NCBI RefSeq assembly: GCF_000346465.2
Contig: NC_034009.1
Span: 14,515,332-14,579,331, forward strand
DNA from: Prunus persica
Taxonomy: Eukaryota > Streptophyta > Magnoliopsida > Rosales > Rosaceae
Direction: 5' to 3'
Length of the DNA stretch: 64,000 bases
Part shown: piece after piece, positions 35,253-47,079 of the stretch
Numbering within the stretch: the first letter of the stretch is position 1
Layout of the letters: every line of letters starts with the position of its first letter
Notes under the pieces: generated by a model
Told to the model about the DNA's origin: nothing
The model's database searches: none
The model's input: only the letters and a program-made list of their open reading frames with translations
Program-made: the position numbers and the translations under genes

Positions 35253-37268
35253 TGAAAGGACCCACTCCGAATTTTTCAGAACCCGAGGCGAACCCTTTGG
35301 AATTCCCGACATCCTCCCGATGCCAGGCCCAAATACTAAAAACTGAGACTTCCTGCCGAAAATTCGGCAGAGTCTCCCCTATAAATTGGACATTTCCCAA
35401 AATTTAAACCTGCATGAAAACGCATTTAATATTCCCAACTAGCAGCATGCACAATATAATTTTATGCAATTCACACAAATGGCCTTCGGCCTTCCAATAA
35501 TTCTTAACCAATTACCAAATAATTCAAATACCAAATATGACTAATATTTAGTCTGCGGCTGCACCTAATAACCTTAGGCTGCCTACGTACCCTCCTTGAG
35601 GGATCAAGCCACACGTAGTTCTTCCCCAAAACCCAATTCCACACTTGGGCGATACCTTATTTCATTTCTCTAGATTTCATATAATCTCCCCATACGCCGG
35701 TACAACCAACGCCACGTATGGGGCCTGTCAACACGCCGGATAATCTACGCCACGTGCGACCATGCCATACTATCATAATATCTCCCCATACGCCGGTACA
35801 ACCAACGCCACGTATGGGGCCTGTCCCAACGCCGAATAACCTACGCCACGCGGGACCTCAATATTCATATCACAAATCTCCCCATACGCCGGTACAACCA
35901 ACGCCACGTATGGGGTCTATCGACACGTCGGATAACCTACGCCACGTGCGACCTCAACACAATATCACATAATCTCCCTATACGCCGGTACAACCAACGC
36001 CACGTATGGGGCCTGTCTCAACGCCGGATAACCTACGCCACGTGAGACCTGAACATCATATTACATAGCTCCCCATACGCCGTTACAACCAACGCCACGT
36101 ATGGGGCCTGTCCCAACGCCGGATAACCTACGCCACGCAGGACCTAACTTTCACTTGGTGGTACTTGTAGTGAATCCAACATCCGAGGAGGTACCTAAAG
36201 TAGTGCGTATAGCACTCCAAACTGACACTCTAGACTCTGTTGTACCTTTGTACAACCATATATAATTATAGTTATATAAATTAATTATAATATTGTGTAA
36301 CCCTCCACAATCATCTAGCACCCGATAATCCCCCCTAGAAAGGTGAGATTACTCTGGGAGGCTCACGGTCAACCAAGGGTCAAACTACTCTAACCCTGGT
36401 CAAACGGACCTGCGGAACCCACGACCTCCAATTTCCGATCCGGAAGTCCCTATGGGTTCTACCAGGTATAGGACACTTGTCCTGCGAGTTTGGTTTAGAT
36501 CAGACGGTTAGATTTCTCACGATCGCATGATCTGACGGTTAATATAAAATATAAACTTTAAATTATTATTCGGAACATCCGGGGCTCCAATTCACGATCA
36601 GTGAATTCCTACACGATCCTAGAAATTCCTAGATTAACATATATTAAATTTGGGACCATCCAACGGTCCCAACCTATCGAACCCGGATAACGCACAATAT
36701 GCGATTATCCGTTCGATAGTCAAATGACGTCCGAATTGAGATCCGCGAAATCCTACGCACTCGTGACAACCTAAGGATCTCATCGGAACATAGTGCTACT
36801 TTTTCCACAGTGCCCACGCGCAGCCGCACGGGCCGGCAGCGCGTGGTGCCCAAAGCGATAACGTTTCGCCGGAAAATCTCAAAACCATGGCTCCAAACTC
36901 CTACCCTAGGTATAACACCCTATTTGGAGCCACTTTTGTTCTTGGACCTACGCTAAGAATCGATGTAATCCTACCCAACCATCAGATAGAGCAGCTCGAG
37001 AGGTTCAAAATCCATACCTGGGTCGACGGAATTGGTGGCCGGAGGAGGGAGATCGGCGGCTTTGAAGTTTGGACGACGTCGGCCGCTTCATCTCCAGATT
37101 CCGGCGATTCCGCGGCGGCTGGAGGCGGGAGGTGGCTGGGGTAGGAAGAGGACGACGGCCCGGTCATTTTGGTACCGGTCCCGTCGTCATTGGTGGCCGG
37201 AGGAGAGCACGGCCGGCCAAAACGTGGCCGGCTGTCGCGCGCGAGAGAGAGGAGAGAGAGAGACCCGC

Positions 37269-37307
<39 letters not shown>

Positions 37308-37561
37308 CCAGATTTTTATAAAAATCCTATTTTGAAATATTTACGATTGTGCCACTGGATTTCTTTTGACTATATCTCTCTCGTTACAACTCCGATTCGA
37401 GCCCACTACGTGTCTATGAACTCGTCTCAGTACGACCTATCCAAAAATACAAGTCACGGTCCCAAACTCTCTCCGGTTAAAAATATGACTAAAATACCCT
37501 TAAATAATTAAATAATTAAATAAGGGTAAAATTTGGGGAAATTTGGGGTCGGGGTGTTACA
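35253..37561 (-). repeat. 5' LTR of element D (2309 bp)
   Basis: Nearly identical to LTR-C but with a deletion of about 80 bp near 36950, apparently between two CTAC words. It carries the hairpin array (35686-36145) and a (GA)n tract (37272-37304). Confidence 0.88.
35686..36145 (-). repeat. Hairpin minisatellite of LTR-D, 96-bp unit, five copies
   Basis: The order and arm variants are the same as in LTR-C, as expected for recent copies of one LTR; one base in the third unit differs (CACGTCGG for CACGCCGG). Confidence 0.88.
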
Positions 37562-38349
37562 CAAGTAATAACATGATATCATATGATAAGCCACCATAGA
37601 TTCTTGTTATAAGCGATATCAAGTGCCCCAGAGAAGATCAATTTGATGGTTTTGGGGATGCTGAGTCCACAGATAGCGTGCACTGCCCATAAAATGTCCA
37701 TAATGGTTTTAGGTTTAATGGTGTGTTACTGTAATTTCCATTTCAATGAGGAAATTAAAATGAAACTCAACTGCTGCAAAACGAGATGGCAAATAATGTT
37801 GAAATTACACAAACCCCACCAAGAACTAAAAATACTAATAATGAAAGCAACAATACCGGAGGCCTGGGTTCGAGTTTTAGCATCTTTTTAGTGTGTATAA
37901 GTTTAGTGTCTTATCACCCATCTCAATAGGAAAGTCTTTTTAAAACAAACAATTTGAAAGCTAATATTAAACTCAATCAAACGATATTTGTTATACAAGT
38001 GATATTGGAGAAAGAATGAATCAAGTCTAGGACCTAAGATGCAAGGGTAAATATTTGTTAAGCAATTGAACTACAAACCTCTTGCAAATATTTGTTCAAC
38101 CCTGAAAAGTGAATTACCGCTAAAGGGAGGAAGGTTTATTTAATTATAATTGAAATATTTTGTCATAACTAGTCAAGACTTCTTATTACAAAAATAATTT
38201 TATTCTACAACTACTTCCCTTTAATTTGGAAAAAGGAGGTCTCAAATTCACGTCATCATTCCAAATAATAATAAAAAAAGACCCTAATTAAATATACGGA
38301 GCCCTTCATCATCAATAGAGCACCAAGTGACGTAAGCACCACCACAAGG
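37562..38349. repeat. Dispersed duplicated block, copy 1
   Basis: Positions 37672-37860 repeat 48620-48780 and 48886-49130. Positions 37870-38340 repeat 49150-49650, sharing AAAGCTAATATTAAACT, CGATATTTGTTATACAA and CAAGTCTAGGACCT. It includes the start of a small frame beginning MANNVEITQTPPRTKN at 37787 that is cut short. No intact gene. Confidence 0.75.
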
Positions 38350-38357
38350 ATCGTCAC

Positions 38358-38885
38358 TAAGGGTGGGCATTGGAACCGAAGAACCGATCAATGAATCTAA
38401 ACCGGACCAGAAAAAATCGAAACAAACCATGTTGACCAAAAAGTCAAACCCAATTCAAAAAATCGACCCCAACAAAGTGACCGGACCAAACCGAACCGGT
38501 CAAATTAAAAAATATATAATTTTTAATCCAGGTCATAACCGGTCCAATGCTATATTTTTAATCTCATAACTAATATTTACCCAAGTTCAATTTCAAAACA
38601 TCTCTCTTTTCTATTCTCAATATTTCTTTTTGTATGAAATTGGATAATTTGTAAATTTTCAAGCCAAAAAAATGAAATTCCAGTTGAAATTTGTATAAAA
38701 AAATAATTTGGAAAAAATATATATATTTATGTTAAACTGAACCAAACCGGAACCGATTCAACTCGATTCAAATAATTTTATAATTTTATTGTTAAAATCG
38801 AACCGAACCGAGCCGAGTAAATAGTACCGAATTCAATTTCAATTTGAGACAAAAATTGGCCCAAACCGAACCATGCTCACTCCTA
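38358..38885. mobile_element. hAT-like MITE, 528 bp
   Basis: The ends are TAAGGGTGGGCA and the complement of TAGGAGTGAGCA (9 of 12 matching), flanked by a perfect 8-bp duplication ATCGTCAC (38350-38357 and 38886-38893). The related block at about 49650 has no insertion there. The interior is rich in AACCGG/CCGAACCG words. Eight-bp duplications fit the hAT superfamily. Confidence 0.85.
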
Positions 38886-39220
38886 ATCGTCACTTCCATT
38901 TCGGTCAAAAGGTTGGATTTCACTTCATATAATAAAGTACCTTTATACCCGAAGTAATTAATATAGTACCAAATTAAACCTTACATTATTCAAAGTAACT
39001 AATTAAACCTTACTTTCTACCGACACACTTTTTCTCTTTCACAAACCATACAAGTAAAAAATAGCTCAAGTTAGTTTGAATTCATTTAATATAATTGATC
39101 AAATAATGTTGATCATAGTTAACAAGGGCTTGAAACGTCTTTGGCAAAAATAAAAACAATGATATATGCAACCAAGTGTCACCCAACAGAAAACAATGAA
39201 CACTGAAACTTTTACCTTAC
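38886..39220. other. AT-rich DNA between the MITE and the TOP3B remnant
   Basis: It begins with the end of the duplicated block (CTTCCATTTCGGTCAAAAGG). No further exons of the adjacent topoisomerase remnant were found here. Confidence 0.6.
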
Positions 39221-39671
39221 ATATTTGCAGTCAGGAGATACAGTCCCTATGAAGTGTGTACAAATGTACTCATATAGTCTCCCAGCATCATTTCCTAGCA
39301 TGTCCTCAGTTGCAGACCTCAATGGAGTAACAGGAGGATGGTCACCTACATCTGTCCCGGATCGTGGCTTTTGATAACCATCAGCAAGCAGCCTCTGAAC
39401 ATAACTGGCCCATGTTGGGTTATTTACTTGCGCACGAAGTGTGCCTCTAAAGTCAAAAGAAGAAGGATAAGCTGTGCTCTCTGTACGCGGATAGCTAGAG
39501 AATCAGCAGATGTAAATAGTCAGACAACTACCAGAATCCTTGAACCAAAAGAAACTTGACATTAAAAACGAAAAATAAAATTGTGTTAAAAGAAGCACCC
39601 TTCGAGATTAATGCTTGAAGCAAAGTGGCCTGCAGGAAAGGTTTCGGGTTCACCATTTCTCACATGTGGAG

Positions 39672-41178
39672 TGATGGGGATCGGGATCCGGACACAGGTC
39701 ACAAACCACATACACGAGCACCGAAATTTAGGGCTAGTGCAAACTCACATATATCGTAGCAAATCCATGCCACAAAGAAACTATTTTATTAATCATCAAC
39801 ATATCTCCTACAACTATTACATTAGCCTTATTTATAGGCTTTACAAGACTTGAGCATCAAGGCTACTTGGTCCAAAAGTAAACTAATTAATTATAAAATC
39901 ACACATAAATAATAAAAGATATCATAAAACTACCTAAATAAGAAAATAACAATATATCATGAAATAACTAATTAAATGGTAAATATCTATCTTGATCCAC
40001 CCCTATGCTCCTGCATCAGACTCCCATAGTTGGAAAGAATTCGTCCTCGAATTCAAGCCTTTAATTAAGGAAAATCCGAGTAGAATCTTCAATTGCTGCA
40101 TATTAATTTTGGATCTTTTAGCATCCAATTGAAACCTTCATTTCCAAATAAAAAGATATTTGGAATATTTCGTTATTCTTGACTTCTTACTCCCTCTAGC
40201 AATGCAAATGTTTCTCTCTAGAATCTTCAACCGATTGACAAAATCAACCAGATTTTTGGCAACCTTCCAAGTGAAAATATTAATGCCCATAAAATCAATA
40301 ATATCTTCGAAAGTTTTCTCAATTCTCATCTCTTCACTGTTCTGGTCAATAAATTGCTTATCAAAATTGCTTTGAACACCCAAACAATTTTCATTGCAAT
40401 TTTCACAATTGCAAGGATCAAATAATGGAGGTAAATCCAAATTTAATAACTTTGATGAATAACAAGATGCACCAAAATTATCAAATTCATTTATACCTTC
40501 AAAGACACAATGAGAATAACTGTGCCCCTCTTCACTTGACTCACACAGCGGAGCACAATAATGAAAAGGGCTATCTCCCTCGTACTCCCCGTCGAGACTC
40601 TCACGGCTTAGAGTGTCGATGCGAGCTACTCGGTTCAGATAAGGGTTCACACATCCCTCCCCGTCAGAACTCTTACCTATCTGGGCTCGAGCTTCAATGC
40701 GAGCAATGCGTTCCGTAAGTTGCCGTAGCATCCTCTTAATTTCCTCCATGTCGTTATAGTTGTTAAAACGACCCTCCATCCAAAAAACCTCCCCGATATA
40801 GCAGATCTTGAGCCATAGCTCTGATACCAATTGATGGGGATCGGGATCCGGACACAGGTCACAAACCACATACACGAGCACCGAAATCTAGGGCTAGTGC
40901 AAACTCACATATATCGTAGCAAATTCATGCCACAAAGAAACTATTTTATTAATCATCAACATATCTCCTACAACTATTACATTAGCCTTATTTATAGGCT
41001 TTACAAGACTTGAGCATCAAGGCTACTTGGTCCAAAAGTAAACTAATTAATTATAAAATCACACATAAATAATAAAAGATATCATAAAACTACCTAAATA
41101 AGAAAATAACAATATATCATGAAATAACTAATTAAATGGTAAATATCTATCTTGATCCACCCCTATGCTCCTGCATCA
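39672..41178 (-). mobile_element. Complete 1.5-kb non-autonomous LTR retrotransposon
   Basis: Two near-identical 347-bp LTRs (39672-40018 and 40832-41178), TG...CA, flanked by a perfect duplication TGGAG (39667-39671 and 41179-41183). On the minus strand a Met-type primer site TGGTATCAGAGC lies near 40830-40818, one or two bases inside the 5' LTR, and a purine-rich GGGAGTC abuts the 3' LTR. The 813-bp interior encodes one 213-aa frame and no pol. It inserted in an intron of the TOP3B remnant. The near-identical LTRs suggest a young insertion. Confidence 0.93.
40138..40779 (-). CDS. 213-aa protein of the small LTR element, possibly Gag-derived
   Basis: The start at 40779 (MEGRFNNYNDMEEIKRM) was chosen because it is the first ATG after the primer site; a longer frame would begin inside the LTR. 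The N-terminus has a heptad-like helix (MEEIKRMLRQLTERIARIEA) typical of the start of plant retrotransposon Gag proteins. The middle is acidic and serine-rich and includes a Cys cluster (FDPCNCENCNENC). The C-terminus is basic (RGSKKSRITKYSKY). No protease, reverse transcriptase or integrase follows. It may be a truncated Gag kept by a parasite of a larger retrotransposon, or simply an unbroken remnant. Confidence 0.5.
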   Translation of the reverse strand: MEGRFNNYNDMEEIKRMLRQLTERIARIEARAQIGKSSDGEGCVNPYLNRVARIDTLSRESLDGEYEGDSPFHYCAPLCESSEEGHSYSHCVFEGINEFDNFGASCYSSKLLNLDLPPLFDPCNCENCNENCLGVQSNFDKQFIDQNSEEMRIEKTFEDIIDFMGINIFTWKVAKNLVDFVNRLKILERNICIARGSKKSRITKYSKYLFIWK

Positions 41179-41660
41179 TGGAGGTTTCAAACAGAGACAG
41201 ACTAATGCTTGAAGGAAATGTTTGAGGTTCACCATTTCTCAGGTTCACTCTTTCCCCACGTGTGAGAAATTACATATTCAGCTTTATCTTATCTACTCAG
41301 ATCACTAACAGGTTAGCAAATGTACCTTCTTAATTTAACTAAAAACTCAAACACCCTAAATTTTTTCTACATCTCCTCTTCTGATGTTAAGTTACTGAAT
41401 CAAGGCAATGCTCCAGTTCTATTTTTCTTGAAATCTATTCATATAATTAAGTTTACTTTTTACTTCTAGTTCAAGTTTCATCACTGTACTGGATAAAGAG
41501 TTTTCTTGGAATCTATAAATATCAGATAAAGAATGAAACCTTGAGTATGCAACCTGAGTGCACTTGAAGCAACCTGAGTTAAAAATTGAAAAAGAAAAAC
41601 TTGTCAATGTGCTCAAATTATCTCAATGCATACAAAGAACTAGGACAACCTTTCAGCCCC

Positions 41661-41703
<43 letters not shown>

Positions 41704-42465
41704 AAAGAACCAGGACAACCTGATTAAGCTTTTTTATGTTTTATTTTTAAAAACTTTAACATATCAACTAAGAATTTCAAAGAATAACTTTTTATCAGTT
41801 TTCTAAAAGGGTTATTAAAATGAACTTTAAGAATTTTTTAGAAGATTGCTTGACTATAATATTTCAAACTGATGCTCTAACCACAACACAAGCGAGCATT
41901 TCAGCCTACAATGAACAAAGAAGAAATCGACTAAATTATGTACGAACTGTAATAAGACTAGCTAATCTTTAAGACATTTTATTTTTATTTTTCTGGTATA
42001 TAGAAAACTACCAATTCTGACATTAATTACTAGATTACGTCACTGTCTGCCACATGCATTTCTTGAAATATTAAGTTTTCAAAAAATCACTCAATAAATT
42101 GGGATTTCGGTCATATTGTCCCCAAAAATTGTGAAGTAGCCAATTAGGATATCGTAATTCCTTCTTTGCAGCACAGAACAGGGCTGGAGAATCTAATTTG
42201 TAGCTTCTTCTTTCTGTCCAGGCTAATATGAATAATGCACGTACTCATACTGAACTGTCCATTCAGCTACTTAATACATGACAAAGATAAACTCGTAATA
42301 TGCAGACATCAATTTCTTCATATTTTCCTTTATTAGGCAATCATGTTAAGTAATCAACCAACAGGAAACGCCCAGAAACATGTGCTTCTACAATACGATC
42401 ATTAAATTTACAGTATACATGCCATTAGAAACAAAATGAATAATCAATCTTTAGTTTTTTTTTAC
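41179..42465. other. Intron of the TOP3B remnant
   Basis: AT-rich. It has a poly-A run at 41658-41691 and a local repeat of TAATGCTTGAA and GTTCACCATTTCTCA (near 39611 and 41202) on either side of the LTR element. No missing TOP3B exon was found here. Confidence 0.6.
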
Positions 42466-42847
42466 CTTAACTTGTCTAACCTTCAGAAGATTGACTGTAT
42501 TAAGACCAAAAGGACGACTTTTGCTTTCTTGCTTTTCTACCATCTCAGTCACTTCTAGAATTCCATCTTCCATTACTAACTTTTGAAACATTACAGCAAC
42601 CTGCAATATGCAAAAGCCTCAAAAATATTATCGCTGTAAGGGAAGTTAAGACGGTAGAAAAAGTTTATAGCAAACAAGACATCACATCGTAGTCAAACAA
42701 CTTGTTACGTTCCCATTCTAGCTGAAGTTCATAGCCCTTTTGTATTATGTAAGGGCGTACAGCCCAAAACTTTTCCGGTTTGAATGTATTTATCTGCAGA
42801 TAACGTTGTACGCAAAACCAAGGGTGGGAGTCTGTCATGGCCCGTAG

Positions 42848-44290
42848 CTGAGAGAAAATGAACATTAAGCTTGATTTTAATCTATTGTTGACGCTTGAGA
42901 TGAAAATGGAACATTAAGCTTGATTTTAATCTATTGTTGATGCTTGAGATGAAAATGGAACACAGGCATATTAATCACAGATAAAAGAAGGGCCACAGAA
43001 TAAAATCAGTATGATCCTACACGCAATACTATTAGAACATAAAAAACCACTCCTAGAATCTGCCACAACCTAGCTGTCAGTAACCATTATAAGTTTTCTC
43101 ATTTTACTTTCATCTACTTTTAACTTTTTTATTTCTTTTAAAGTTGGTTTCTTCTAATAATATATTTTTATTTTTAAAGGCCATGGATATGCACCAAGGA
43201 GGAAGGAGGAGAAAGAAGGCGGAAGGAGAACGGCAGCTATGCAGAGAAAGAGGGTAGAACGCAGCTGTGATGGGTACAAATAGCAGTATCTTTTAGGATG
43301 AAAGTTGGGAGGCTGAGGACTGAGAGGTAGCTGGCATTTAGGCTAATTTGTGTTAAATTTTGGGATGTGTACATGTTTGTTGTAGTTGCTATGATTGAAG
43401 GTAACATTGTTGTTTCTCAGATCTTGTAAGGGTACACCCGGCGGGCTTCTGGTTTACTGTGTTTCTAGTGCAAAAATTATAGTGGCCTTTATTTGCAGCA
43501 TAAAATTTCTAGTTACCCCACCAATAACACAAACCATATTGATCTCTGTAAAGGGAAACGTATGGTGGGCTAAAGAAAGTATATACAAATAGAAGAGGAA
43601 TATAGATATACGGATATGCAATTACATGAACAAGAAGCTGAAAAATAACAAAATATCTTTAGATCAGTCAATCAAATGGAATATATTTGACGCAGCACAA
43701 GCAACAAAGGTCTCAAGCGAAACCTTGAGTAACAAGAAAAACTGGATTCCACCAGAAAATTAAGAGAAGCTCTCTTAGAATAATATTATTAAAAATTGAG
43801 TTGCCAGAAACGTTAGACAAACCTGTCTAAATACACAATTCTCAATAACCCTCAACCCTTCAACTGTTAGGGGAGTTATTACATAAAACTGAAAAAACAG
43901 AATTAATTTGGAGTCTTAATAACGTAACTCCTAAACTGTCCAAAACAGAATTTATTGGAAAATTAACTACCAAACTTTAACTGCAGTTTTGGAAGGCCAA
44001 ACGACCTCAGAATGCCAAAATCCATCATATATCACAGCAAAGCAGTGAGTTACACTCGTGGCGTCGTTCCCTTTCCGAAATGGTATTTTGCGTCCTAATC
44101 GGAGCTTGGACGACAAAACTGCATATTCCCACTACGTCCTTTTTCTAGCTCAACCGTGATAAAATCTGCCATCTGTTCTACATCAATATTCAAAAGATAT
44201 ATGTTCGATTGCTTCAATCATACACAACAAAGAGAAATTCTTAATGGACTGGAAGCGAAACAGTACATAAATAATAATCTGCAAACAAAA

Positions 44291-44331
<41 letters not shown>

Positions 44332-44482
44332 CTACACTAGATTTTGAAAGAAAGGGCGTCACTAAGTTAGAAGATTAAACTTGAGCCTAAAGCTTGACGA
44401 TTATACCAGATAGCATTGACAATTTAACATTTGGGAAGGATTGCTAGATTTCAAAGGTGATAGCTTCGGGAGAAAAATTAAC
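42848..44482. other. Gene-poor interval inside the TOP3B remnant
   Basis: A 49-bp tandem duplication (TTAAGCTTGATTTTAATC repeated) lies at about 42866-42961, and a (GA)n tract at 44293-44328. The expected Toprim-region exons are absent. Confidence 0.6.
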
Positions 44483-44586
44483 CTGAAAACATGCCCAATA
44501 ACCGATGTCACTTTAAAATGCACATGAAACCCTAGAAACATTCCCTCAAATTCATGGACATCCGTACTAGCCTTTCTTGTAGACAT

Positions 44587-45458
44587 CTGTAGTATGCAAA
44601 TACGAGCTGAATGTATGTCAATATAATTCAATTGTGCAAAACATGGATTTATGAATCCAACAACCAGAACTTAATTATGATAGAGAAATACAGAAAAAGA
44701 AAAAATGAGCCCAAGTGATACATGCTACAAGAGGTTCAAGAGAAAAGCGAATTTCCAAACCAAAGAATTATTATTTCCTGTCCTAATTTCAATCGAGAAC
44801 CTTATTTGCATCCTCCATATTAGTATTCCTATGAAGTCTTTGTTCTCTCTTGATGCTAGTAAACTCTTGGTATGGGTGTATATGGATGGACCCATTTGGG
44901 AATGCTTCTATAGGAAGCACTTCTGTTTATCTCTCAACACAATGGTCATCCAAAATAAATAGAATAGAACTGCTGGCTTAACCACTGACTTCTGTAACCA
45001 TATCCCCATAACCAAAACACATACCTTGTAGTTTAAACCATGTTGAAACCTGTCATCAATGAATGAACCTCTATGTTCCTAAACCAAGTAATTTAGCTTG
45101 TACAAGATCGAAACAATTGCAAGCAACATTAGAAGATAGAATATCCCCACAAACTTGGTACAAACGAAACAAAAGCAATGGAATTACAATAATATTATAC
45201 AATAATAATTATTCATAATAAGAGCCTACAAGCCTGGATCTTTGCTGTATCAATTCTTGTTTTCGTACATCGAACACACACCAGTAAACTTAAAGCATCG
45301 AAGAACAGCAGACTACTTTTTTCTTCTTATTGATCATGTCCTTCTTCAATTGGTTTATTCTAACATTGATTCCGCTTCTTCTTCTCCTAAACTATAGGAT
45401 GCAGCACCAGCTGGAGACCTCGTCAGGCTGGTGTTGCCAATAAAATTTGACAGCACCT
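44587..45458. other. 3' flank of the CaaX-family paralog at 45.5 kb
   Basis: Positions 45000-45458 are an inverted copy of 52344-52740, sharing CAGGCTTGTAGGCTCTTATTA-like, GTTTCAACATGGTTTAAAC and TTGCTTGCAATTGTTTCGATC words. The rest is unassigned. Confidence 0.7.
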
Positions 45459-45749
45459 TCACCCATTGAAAGAGTCCTTTATCCCAACATTCTGGCAGCG
45501 TTCACCTGCACTAAATTTATTGCCAGAAAGGTTGTGAAAATCTTGACCTAGTGCATTGAAAGAGACCTGTATCCCAACATCCTTGCAGCGTTCACCAGCA
45601 CTAAATTTATTGTCAGAAATGTTGTGCAAATCTTGACCTAGTCCTTTGAAAGAGTCCTGTATCCCAGCATCCTTGCAGCGTTCACCTGCAATAAATTCAT
45701 TGCCAGAAAATGTACGGTTCCTGCTTCTGCCGCCTCCTCCCTTTTCCAT
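45459..45749 (-). pseudogene. Paralog of the small CaaX repeat protein, frame lost before the C-terminus
   Basis: The start MEKGGGGRSRNRTF at 45749 is followed by three copies of a 30-aa repeat with core SGN.F.AGERCKD.GIQ.SF. It then reads SFNG and a stop. Downstream DNA still encodes PDEVSSWCCIL in another frame (about 45392-45425), matching the C-terminus of the 52101-52343 protein. Small deletions around GGCAACACC have therefore shifted the tail out of frame. It might still make a 96-aa protein without the CaaX box. The promoter and 5' leader are conserved with the other copy. Confidence 0.6.
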
Positions 45750-45808
45750 GTTCACTTTAGGGAGTTTAATATTAAGAGTTTGAGTATCGGTCTTTGCTTC
45801 CCCTCTCC

Positions 45809-45816
45809 CTTATATA
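45809..45816 (-). promoter_or_regulatory. TATA box of the 45.5-kb paralog
   Basis: TATATAAG on the minus strand, about 60 bp upstream of the ATG, followed by GGGAGAGGGGAAGCAAAGACC; the leader matches that of the 52.1-kb gene. Confidence 0.6.
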
Positions 45817-45879
45817 GATACAAGTTCAAGTGCTCGCTAGCAAAGCTTGATTGTAAAGTAAAAGTGAGTGGAGGAAGTT

Positions 45880-47079
45880 GAGGTTCCACTCCAAAATCAA
45901 TTGGCTATGGAGGGAGTAACCCAACTCCTTATAAGCCCTAAGCCCTTGCTAGGTTTATCAACTTTCCAATGTAGAACTCTTTACCTTCACATTCTCATAG
46001 TGAGCATGGTGACGAAGAAAAATAAGCACCAGTGGCTTGGAGTAAAAAATAAGTACCCTAAATATTATCAAAATTTTGTTTTTTTTTGTCTACAAGCCGT
46101 GATTAGGGGCAATGGCTTGTAAGTAGTTCAAGTGATTAATAATATTTATCCTTGCATTTGTGAGGTTCTTCGTTCGATTTTCCTTTCCTCTAATATTATT
46201 TGTATTAAAAAAAAACATAATAAAAGGCTTAATTACTACGGTGCCCCCTGAAACATTAGTCAAATCTTATATTGCCCCCCCGAACTTCTTCTTCCTTTTA
46301 GTGGGGGGTAACGTGAGACCCAAAACATCGGTCAAAAGGGCCAAGTCGATCACTTTGAGTTTCGGGTGGCAATGTGAGGATTTTCTTTTCAAAAAGGCTC
46401 TCTAAGAGTTTTTGTATAAAATATCATGTTAGAATGAATTTATTTGTGAAAAGCTTTTTTTATAATTACTCATTCCATTGCCATTAGTGGATGTTCGTTT
46501 CATTAACTTTTTTATTTATTTCAAACAGTGGTTTTTAAATTGGCATAAATTTCGTATTTGTTAGGTAACAAATTAAAATAAGAAAAAGTCATGTTTTTAC
46601 ACTCACCTTTATACTTTTATGTCTTCACTTCTTGTTTTCTTCATCGAATAGCGCTCTACCTTACCACTTGACATGAAAGGTAGCGCCCTAGCCTACCTTA
46701 TCATTTTGGTTAATAAGATTCCGTCGTGCTTGCACCTAATCCTTTTTCTAACATTTGGTTAGGTAATTTTTTAATATTTTTTATATAAATAATAATGTGT
46801 CTATTTTGTATTGTTTGTTGGAATTTCGTAATTTATTAAAAATCAAATATCTATTATTTTCTTTTTTAATGAATGATTATATATACCTATTACTCTTTTA
46901 TTGTATCTATTAAAGTTTATAGATAATGGTCCACCTGTGATATAATGATAGACCTTAATGTGTTTATTGTTGGCCCCTAATGAGTAGTAGGCTATGATTG
47001 TTACAAATATGAAAACGAAATGGAATAATAATGGTAGAGGATTGCGTGCATAAGGTTTGGTTTGGATTTAATCTAAGCC
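45880..47079. other. AT-rich intergenic DNA
   Basis: No gene recognised. Near 46230-46280 is a TIR-like phrase (GGCTTAATTACTACGGTGCC) without a visible partner. Confidence 0.5.

Larger units (their letters stand above)
34600..37561 (-). mobile_element. LTR element D with tiny interior and truncated 3' LTR
   Basis: Read on the minus strand: 5' LTR 37561-35253, primer-binding site 35250-35239, interior to 35018, then the first 410-odd bp of the 3' LTR (35017 to about 34608). The LTR belongs to the same family as LTR-C. The interior is only 235 bp and has no gag or pol, so the element depends on others or is an internal deletion. The right flank after 37561 is CAAGT; the matching duplication is lost with the truncated end. 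Confidence 0.85.
39221..44586 (-). pseudogene. DNA topoisomerase III beta (TOP3B-like) pseudogene, four recognisable exons
   Basis: Minus-strand exons: 44586-44483 (STDVHEFEGMFLGF, KVTSVIGHVF, part of the N-terminal Toprim-side region), 42847-42686 (an interrupted GP-QTPTLG, then QRYLQINTFKPEKFWAVRP), 42600-42466 (LEVTEMVEKQES, PFGLNTVNLLK) and 39494-39221 (SYPRTESTAYPSSFDFRG, GDHPPVTPLRSATED, YEYICTHF). The Tyr in SYPRTE would be the DNA-linking residue of type IA topoisomerases. It is dead: the 42.8-kb exon has TGA where Cys of GPCQTP is expected, and a 1-nt loss a few codons later. Exons for the N-terminus, the DCDREGEN region, the segment before SYPRTE and the whole C-terminus were not found. 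A 1.5-kb LTR element lies in one intron. Splice borders are well preserved. Confidence 0.85.

Noticed and set aside
44705..44962. 85-aa plus-strand frame, considered as the missing first exon region of the TOP3B gene
   Set aside because: Wrong strand and no similarity to the expected VAEKPS-type N-terminus; the first TOP3B exon was not found.
46225..46400. Possible TIR element starting GGCTTAATTACTACGGTGCC
   Set aside because: No inverted partner or target duplication was found within several kb.
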